Assembly (NCBI GenBank): GCA_026914155.1
Contig: JAPPGH010000045.1
Location: forward strand, 53,742-117,741
Length of the DNA: 64,000 nucleotides
Direction: 5' to 3'
Source of the DNA: Candidatus Palauibacter rhopaloidicola
Lineage (GTDB): Bacteria > Gemmatimonadota > Gemmatimonadetes > Palauibacterales > Palauibacteraceae
The notes under the pieces were generated by a model that worked only from the letters and a program-made list of their open reading frames with translations, ran no database searches and was not told where the DNA came from. This document shows positions 58,771 to 64,000 of this stretch, piece by piece. Every line of letters starts with the position of its first letter. The stretch's first letter is position 1. Made by a program: the position numbers and the translations under genes.

Positions 58771-61651
58771 CGGCTGCGGCATCGAGTCCGAGCCGCTGCG
58801 CCCGGGCGCGGAGGAAGGCGCCGGTGAGCGAGGCCTCGGATTCCGCGATCTCTGCGGGCGGGCCCGCCGCCACGATGCGGCCGCCGTCCTCCGCGGCCCC
58901 CGGCCCCATGTCGATGACCCAGTCGGCCTCCGCGACCACGTCGAGGTTGTGTTCGACGACGACGACGGCGTGCCCTTCCCTCACGAGTTCGCGCAACACC
59001 GCTACGAGCGTGCCGACTTCCGCCACGCCGAGGCCCACCGTGGGTTCGTCGAGGATGTACAGCCTGCGTCCCGCGCCTCCCCGGCGCGCGAGTTCCCGGG
59101 CGATCTTGAGGCGCTGCGCCTCCCCTCCGGAGAGCGTCGTGGCCGGCTGGCCGAGCCGAAGGTATCCCAGACCCACTCGTTGCAGTTGCCACAACCGGGC
59201 TCCGAGACGGTCGTGCCGGATGAAGAAGCGGATCGCTTCGTCCACGGTCATGTCGAGGGCGTCGCGGATCGAGCGGCCGCGGATCCCGATCTCCAGCACC
59301 TCCGGACGGTAGCGCGACCCCCCGCACGCCTCGCAGGGCACGGAGACGTCGGCCAGGAAGACCATCTCCACCGTCTCCTCGCCCGCGCCCTTGCATTGCT
59401 CGCAGCGTCCGCCCGGACGGTTGAAGGAGAAATACCCCGCTTCGTATCCGCGGGAGCGCGCTTCCGGGAGGGCGGCGTATGCGTTCCTCAGCGCCGTGAA
59501 GGCTCCGATGTAGGTCGCGGGATTCGAACGCGGGGTGCGGCCGATCGGCCGCTGGTCGACGAGCACGACATCCTCGAGGAGTTCCGCGCCTTCGAGCCGG
59601 TCCCAGGCGCCGGCGGGCTCGCCCAGGTGTGGTTTGGCGGAGGACCGATCCGTGATCTCCCGCTCGAGGGCGTGGTACAGCACCCCGCGGATGAGCGTCG
59701 ACTTCCCGGAGCCGGAGACCCCGGTGACGAGCGTGAGCGCCCCCAGCGGAATCGCCACGTCCGCATCCCGGACGTTGTGCAGGCGGGCGCCGCGCAGGAC
59801 GAGCCGGGGACCGCCAGGCCCCCGTGCGCCGCCCTGCCGTGCACCGCCCCGCCGCGTGCCACTCTGCCCGGCGGCGGCCGCCCGCCGCGCAAGGGCCTGT
59901 CCCGTTCCGGTCTCCGCCGCGAGGAGGTCGTCCCAGCCGCCCTCGAACACGATCTCGCCGCCCTGCTCCCCGGCCCGGGGCCCCAGCTCCACGATGCGGT
60001 CGGCCCGCTCCAGCACCGCGGGCTCGTGCTCGACGACGAGGACGGTGTTGCCGCGGCTCGCGAGCCGCTCGAGGACGCCGGTGAAGGCGTCGATGTCGTG
60101 CGGATGAAGGCCGATCGTGGGTTCGTCGAGGACGTAGAGCGTGCCCACCAGCCGGCTCCCGAGACAACTGGCGAGGCGGATCCTCTGCATCTCCCCCCCG
60201 GAGAGGGATCGAGCCTGCCGGTCCAGCGTCAGGTACCCGAGCCCGACTTCCGCGAGGAACGAGGTCCGGTGCTCGAGTTCGCGCAGGATCGTCGACGCCA
60301 CGTGACGCTGGAAGGGGGTGAGGTCGAGTCCTTCCGCGAGCCAGGCGGAGAGATCCTTCACCGTCCAGCGGGCGACTTCGGCGATGTGTCGCCCGGCGAC
60401 GCGCACGTTCAGCGCCTCCGGCTTCAGGCGGTAGCCCTCGCAGCCGGAACACCGCTCCGGAAGCTGATACTGGCGCAGGAAGACACGGATGTACGCTTTA
60501 TACCGCTTTTTTTCCTTCGAGCGGAGAAACGGGATCACACCCCGGAAGCGCTCCTCGGCGTACCTCCCTCCGTTCAACAGGACGTCGCGGCCCTCCTCGG
60601 GAAGCGCCTCCCACGGGAGGGTCGTGTCGAGCCCGGAGGCGGCGGCGAACTGTCTCAGGCGCGAGCGCTCGCGCCGGTAGCGGGGCTTCGACCATGGATC
60701 GAGGGCTCCCTCTTCCAGCGAACGGCCCGGGTCGGGAACGATCAGTTGGGGGGAGTACTCGAGCACGGCTCCGAACCCCGTGCAGGTGTCGCACGCTCCG
60801 GCGGGGCTGTTGAAGCTGAACAACTGCGGAGTGGGGCGCGGAAACGCGGCGCCGCACGCTCCGCAGCGATGGGCTTCCTCGAAGTCGCGGCGCTCGGGCG
60901 TCGAGGCGCCGCGGGGCCAGACGAGCGCGACGGCGGCGCCCCTTCCCTCGGCGAAGGCGGCCGCGAGCGAATCCGCGATCCGTTCCCGGTCCTCCGCCCG
61001 GGACCCGACCCGGTCCACGACCACGAGCGCCTCCTGCGCCTGCGTCAACGCGCGCGTGGCGTCTTCTTCTCCCTCCAGATCGATGTCCGGCAGGTAGAGT
61101 TCGCGACCGTCGGCGAGGAGGCGGACGTACCCCCGCGCCCTGAGATTCTGCACCACCATCGCGCCGTCCGCGCGCGCCTCGGGGGGGACGGGGAAGGCGA
61201 TGGCGAGCCGCGCGTCGGGACCGGCATCGAGGAGCGCATCGGTGGCCGACGTCACGGTGTCCGGCACCACGACACGCCCGCACTCCGGACACACGGTCGT
61301 CCCCACGCGGGCCCACAGGAGTCTCAGGTAGTCGTAGACCTCCGTGATCGTGCCGACGGTGGAGCGGCTCGACTGCACGCGATTGCTCTGGTCGATGGCG
61401 ACGGAGGGGCTCACGCCCTCGACGAGATCGACGGCGGGCTTCGGCATCCGCTCGAGAAACTGCTTGGCGTAGGTGGATAGCGACTCGATGTACCGCCGCT
61501 GTCCTTCGGCGTAGATCGTGTCGAAGGCGAGGCTGGATTTCCCCGAGCCGGAGGGCCCCGTGAGGACGGTGAGGGCCCCGCGCTCGATGTCGATGTCGAT
61601 GCCCTTCAGGTTGTGCTGCCGGGCGCCCCGGACCCGGATCCGCTCGCTCAT
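58748..61651 (-). CDS. uvrA: UvrA, excinuclease ABC subunit A
   Basis: A 967-residue UvrA with two ABC ATPase halves. The first has TGPSGSGKSSLAFDTIYAEG and DEPTIGLHPHD; the second has TGVSGSGKSTLIRGVLYHAL and DEPTVGLGVAEVG. Zinc sites are CPEC/CGAC/CDTC in the first half and CEQC and CEAC (of the CxxCxG...CxxCxG type) in the second. UvrA scans for bulky DNA lesions with UvrB. The second half lacks the His of the usual DEPTTGLH, and a low-complexity Arg/Gly/Ala linker joins the halves (about 600-640). Start chosen at the ATG giving MSERIRVRGARQHNLKG. Confidence 0.95.
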   Translation of the reverse strand: MSERIRVRGARQHNLKGIDIDIERGALTVLTGPSGSGKSSLAFDTIYAEGQRRYIESLSTYAKQFLERMPKPAVDLVEGVSPSVAIDQSNRVQSSRSTVGTITEVYDYLRLLWARVGTTVCPECGRVVVPDTVTSATDALLDAGPDARLAIAFPVPPEARADGAMVVQNLRARGYVRLLADGRELYLPDIDLEGEEDATRALTQAQEALVVVDRVGSRAEDRERIADSLAAAFAEGRGAAVALVWPRGASTPERRDFEEAHRCGACGAAFPRPTPQLFSFNSPAGACDTCTGFGAVLEYSPQLIVPDPGRSLEEGALDPWSKPRYRRERSRLRQFAAASGLDTTLPWEALPEEGRDVLLNGGRYAEERFRGVIPFLRSKEKKRYKAYIRVFLRQYQLPERCSGCEGYRLKPEALNVRVAGRHIAEVARWTVKDLSAWLAEGLDLTPFQRHVASTILRELEHRTSFLAEVGLGYLTLDRQARSLSGGEMQRIRLASCLGSRLVGTLYVLDEPTIGLHPHDIDAFTGVLERLASRGNTVLVVEHEPAVLERADRIVELGPRAGEQGGEIVFEGGWDDLLAAETGTGQALARRAAAAGQSGTRRGGARQGGARGPGGPRLVLRGARLHNVRDADVAIPLGALTLVTGVSGSGKSTLIRGVLYHALEREITDRSSAKPHLGEPAGAWDRLEGAELLEDVVLVDQRPIGRTPRSNPATYIGAFTALRNAYAALPEARSRGYEAGYFSFNRPGGRCEQCKGAGEETVEMVFLADVSVPCEACGGSRYRPEVLEIGIRGRSIRDALDMTVDEAIRFFIRHDRLGARLWQLQRVGLGYLRLGQPATTLSGGEAQRLKIARELARRGGAGRRLYILDEPTVGLGVAEVGTLVAVLRELVREGHAVVVVEHNLDVVAEADWVIDMGPGAAEDGGRIVAAGPPAEIAESEASLTGAFLRARAQRLGLDAAAVAGAESA

Positions 61652-61692
61652 GGAAGCATGATGGCCGGCGGCGGCGGGGCGCGCCAACCTGA

Positions 61693-61721
61693 TTGGACCG
61701 CGGGCGGCGAGTTCGTACTAT
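61693..61721 (+). promoter_or_regulatory. Candidate leaderless promoter of the ABC exporter gene
   Basis: TTGGAC (61693-61698) and TACTAT (61716-61721) are separated by 17 bp. The ATG of the exporter gene begins 6 bases after the -10 box, so transcription would start at or within the start codon. No ribosome-binding site lies in the short gap (GGGGC). Confidence 0.45.
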
Positions 61722-61726
61722 GGGGC

Positions 61727-63619
61727 ATGCAAGCGCCGGACGGTCCCCTCCAGGAAGAAGAAGCGCTCGGGAAGGCGTACGACGCCCGTCTGATGAAGCG
61801 TCTGCTCTCGTACCTGAGACCGTACCGGGGCAGGGTCGCGCTCGCCGTGCTGATGCTCGTGGCCGCCTCGGGGCTCGCGCTCGTCGGCCCCTGGCTGACG
61901 ATGGAGGTCATCGACCACGCGATTCCGGACGGCGACTTCGGTGCCCTCCGCACCCTTGGGATCCTCTTCTTCGTCACGCTCCTCCTCTCCGGACTGCTGG
62001 AGTACGGGCGCACGATCCTGACCACGTGGATCGGGCAGAACGTGATGCTCGACCTGCGGCAGGAGATCTTCCGGCACCTGCAGCGCCTGCGGCTCGCGTA
62101 CTTCGACCGGAACCCGGTCGGACGCCTGATGACGCGGCTCACGAGCGACGTCGAGGTTCTGAACGAGATGTTCACCTCCGGGGTGGTGACGATCTTCGGG
62201 GACGTGTTCACGGTCGCCTTCATCATGATCGCCATGCTCGTCATGGACTGGCGGCTCGCCCTCGTGACGTTCGCGGTCCTCCCCCTCGTGTTCATGGCCG
62301 CGTGGCTGTTCCGGAAGAAGGTGCGCGAGGCGTACCGCGACATCAGGATCCGGCTCGCGCGCATCAACGCCTTCCTGCAGGAACGGATCACGGGGGTGCG
62401 CGTCGTGCAGTTGTTCCGGCAGGAGCGGGCGGCGACGCGCTGGTTCGGCGACATCAACGATGACCACCTCGAGGCCCACCTGCGCTCGATCACGTACTAC
62501 GCGCTCTTCTTTCCCGTCATCGAGGTGCTCGCGTCCGTCGCGCTCGCGCTGATTATCTGGTACGGGGGCAACCAGGCCCTCCAGGGGACGCTCACGATCG
62601 GGGTCATCGCGGCCTTCCTGCAGTACGCGAAGCGGTTCTTCCGGCCCATCCAGGACCTGTCCGAGAAGTACAACATCCTGCAGGGGGCGATGGCGAGTTC
62701 GGAGCGGATCTTCCGGCTCCTGGACGAGGCGCCGGGAATCGAGGACCCGATGAACCCGACGGAGCTTCCGGCGCGTGTGAGGGGCCGCATCGAGTTCGAG
62801 GACGTCTGGTTCCGGTACCTGTCGCCGGAGGAGGACGCGGCGGGGGTCACCACGCCCGCCCTGGCGCACGCGGCGGCCTGGGAAGGGGCGGAGGGGCGGC
62901 TCGACGAGGACGCGCCGGATGACGGCTGGGTGCTGCGCGGCATCAGCTTCACGGCGGAGCCCGGACAGCGGCTCGCAGTCGTCGGGGCAACGGGCGCGGG
63001 CAAGACGACGCTGTTCAGCCTCCTCATGCGCTTTTATGAGCCGCAGCGGGGGCGCATCACGCTGGACGGGGTCGACATCCGGGACCTCCGGCTCGCCGAT
63101 CTGCGGCACCGGATGGGCCTCGTGCTGCAGGACGTCTATCTCTTCTCGGGCTCCGCCGCGAACAACATCGCGCTCGACCGGGAGGCGGTGGGGCGGGACG
63201 AGATCCGGGAGGCGGCCCGCCAGGTCGGGGTCGACCGGCACCTCGCGCGGCTGCCGAAGAAGTACGACGAGCCGCTGAGCGAGCGGGGCGGGAATCTGTC
63301 GGTCGGCGAGCGCCAACTGGTGTCCTTCGCCCGCGCGCTCGCGGGGGATCCGCCCATCCTGCTCCTGGACGAGGCGACGAGTTCGGTGGACTCGGAGATC
63401 GAGGCGGAGATCCAGGCGGCGCTGGAACGCCTGATGGAGGGGCGGACGAGCCTCGTCATCGCGCACCGGCTCTCCACCATCCAGGGGGCCGACCGCATCC
63501 TCGTGCTCCACCACGGACGCATCAGCGAATCCGGCACGCACGACACGCTGCTCGAGAGCGGGGGCCTCTATGCGCAGCTCCACCGCCTCCAGTTCCAGAA
63601 GCCGACGGCCGCCGCATGA
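61727..63619 (+). CDS. ABC-type exporter, fused permease-ATPase
   Basis: A 630-residue half-transporter. Six membrane helices cover about residues 20-320, with a type I exporter intracellular loop (RLAYFDRNPVGRLMTRLTSDVEVLNE). The ATPase domain has Walker A GATGAGKTTLFSLL, Q-loop VLQDVYLFSG, the signature LSVGERQLVSFARAL, Walker B PPILLLDEATSSVD and switch His in IAHR. An acidic insert (about 365-400) is unusual just before Walker A. It resembles MsbA/MdlB-type lipid or drug exporters; substrate unknown. It is divergent from uvrA. I chose the ATG at 61727. Confidence 0.92.
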   Translation: MQAPDGPLQEEEALGKAYDARLMKRLLSYLRPYRGRVALAVLMLVAASGLALVGPWLTMEVIDHAIPDGDFGALRTLGILFFVTLLLSGLLEYGRTILTTWIGQNVMLDLRQEIFRHLQRLRLAYFDRNPVGRLMTRLTSDVEVLNEMFTSGVVTIFGDVFTVAFIMIAMLVMDWRLALVTFAVLPLVFMAAWLFRKKVREAYRDIRIRLARINAFLQERITGVRVVQLFRQERAATRWFGDINDDHLEAHLRSITYYALFFPVIEVLASVALALIIWYGGNQALQGTLTIGVIAAFLQYAKRFFRPIQDLSEKYNILQGAMASSERIFRLLDEAPGIEDPMNPTELPARVRGRIEFEDVWFRYLSPEEDAAGVTTPALAHAAAWEGAEGRLDEDAPDDGWVLRGISFTAEPGQRLAVVGATGAGKTTLFSLLMRFYEPQRGRITLDGVDIRDLRLADLRHRMGLVLQDVYLFSGSAANNIALDREAVGRDEIREAARQVGVDRHLARLPKKYDEPLSERGGNLSVGERQLVSFARALAGDPPILLLDEATSSVDSEIEAEIQAALERLMEGRTSLVIAHRLSTIQGADRILVLHHGRISESGTHDTLLESGGLYAQLHRLQFQKPTAAA

Positions 63620-63834
63620 ACGCCGCACTGGACTGGGCTGCGGCGCTGGACCCGCGTCTCGTGCTCTTGGCCCTGCTCGCGGCCCTGAACCTCTGGGCGA
63701 CCGGCATCACCGCGCTCTCCGATGCGCCGAGGCGGGAGAAGACGCTGTGGGTCGCGGTGATCTTCCTCTGCCCCATCGTCGGCAGCGTGCTCTGGTTCGT
63801 GTTCGGCCCGAAACTCTGGGCGGAGAGGCGCTGA
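63616..63834 (+). CDS. PLDc_N-domain small membrane protein
   Basis: A 72-residue protein with two membrane helices (VLLALLAALNLWATGITAL and LWVAVIFLCPIVGSVLWFVFG). The CPIVGSVLWFVFGPK ending is typical of the phospholipase-D-nuclease N-terminal membrane module (PLDc_N), here on its own. The ATG overlaps the exporter stop (ATGA), so they are co-translated; it may be a small partner of the exporter. Confidence 0.75.
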   Translation: MNAALDWAAALDPRLVLLALLAALNLWATGITALSDAPRREKTLWVAVIFLCPIVGSVLWFVFGPKLWAERR

Positions 63835-63838
63835 CGGG

Positions 63839-64000
63839 TCAGGACGGCCAGAGGGGGCGCAGGAGTTCCACCGTGCGGTCGGCGGCGCCGGCGCCCGCCT
63901 CGACGAACGCGCGGGCGGCCCGGGCGTGGTGTTGGCGGCGAGGCGGGCGGGCCAGCCCGGTCAGGGTGTCCGCGAGCGCGCCGGCCGGAGAGACGAGCCC
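63839..64000 (-). CDS. C-terminus of a probable glycosyl/Kdo transferase (partial)
   Basis: The last 53 codons of a gene entering from the right edge. The visible part, GLVSPAGALADTLTGLARPP then HHARAARAFVEAGAGAADRT and VELLRPLWPS, resembles the end of lipid A Kdo transferase (WaaA/KdtA), where a helix with ARAFVE...GA..RT.ELL closes the protein. Other GT-B glycosyltransferases end similarly, so the assignment is provisional. It is convergent with the PLDc_N gene. Confidence 0.5.
   Translation of the reverse strand, partial: GLVSPAGALADTLTGLARPPRRQHHARAARAFVEAGAGAADRTVELLRPLWPS

Noticed and set aside
57827..61480. A 1217-residue plus-strand open frame across uvrA
   Set aside because: It lies antisense to uvrA and the glycosyltransferase, with composition typical of GC-rich shadows.

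Overview
This is a GC-rich, gene-dense bacterial chromosome segment with no tRNA, rRNA, phage or IS element that I could see. It encodes type IV pilus assembly, a prokaryotic System I cytochrome c heme-export cluster, TonB-linked outer-membrane proteins and many secreted lipoproteins, so the cell is diderm. Arrays of 6-bladed beta-propeller lipoproteins, TonB plug proteins lacking barrels, a VKOR/DsbA pair and frequent GTG/TTG starts resemble Gemmatimonadota and relatives. That placement is an inference from gene content, not a measured assignment.

Layout. 0-9.5 kb: a minus-strand competence/type IV pilus operon (TonB-like protein, ComEA-like HhH protein, PilB, PilT, PilC, a small unknown, PilA, three minor prepilins, PilM, and PilN running off the left edge). 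9.7-20.4 kb: amino-acid and cofactor metabolism, with threonine-to-glycine genes (tdh, a lipoprotein, kbl), rpe, a MoeB-rhodanese protein, a cobalamin-type binding protein, two small unknowns, a class V aminotransferase, serA and a sodium/alanine-glycine symporter. 20.6-28.3 kb: a degenerate DEAD-box-like RNA-binding protein, a TrkA-gated potassium channel, an SSS transporter, a PspA-like coiled-coil protein, a copper P-type ATPase and an SPW-type membrane protein. 28.4-39.4 kb: an accessory, surface-oriented region with a cytosolic PAS histidine kinase and LuxR-type regulator, a secreted trypsin-like protease plus lipoprotein, four propeller proteins, a plug/carboxypeptidase-regulatory protein and small Cys-containing exported proteins.

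39.5-52.8 kb: an AraC-like regulator, apgM, ccmABCD, a principal-type sigma factor, a secreted creatininase-family protein, VKOR and DsbA-like oxidative-folding proteins, an unknown tail-anchored protein, a HAD phosphatase, a threonine/serine dehydratase and gyrA. 53-64 kb: an orphan TonB plug protein, a metallophosphoesterase, an enoyl-reductase-like oxidoreductase, a DUF222-HNH protein, a two-domain glycosyltransferase, uvrA, an ABC exporter, a PLDc_N membrane protein and the C-terminus of a probable Kdo/glycosyl transferase.

The main unexplained structures are: (i) an 18-bp perfect palindrome (ACGTTCCCGCGGGAACGT and variants) placed just after stop codons in the accessory region and once inside the HNH reading frame; (ii) a 72-bp inverted duplication of the symporter 3' end bracketing a 3.4-kb serine-metabolism block; (iii) three GGGG-T-rich-CC boxes at 23-bp spacing between the two-component genes and the secreted protease; and (iv) short tandem duplications of 11, 18, 20 and 23 bp sitting at gene junctions.
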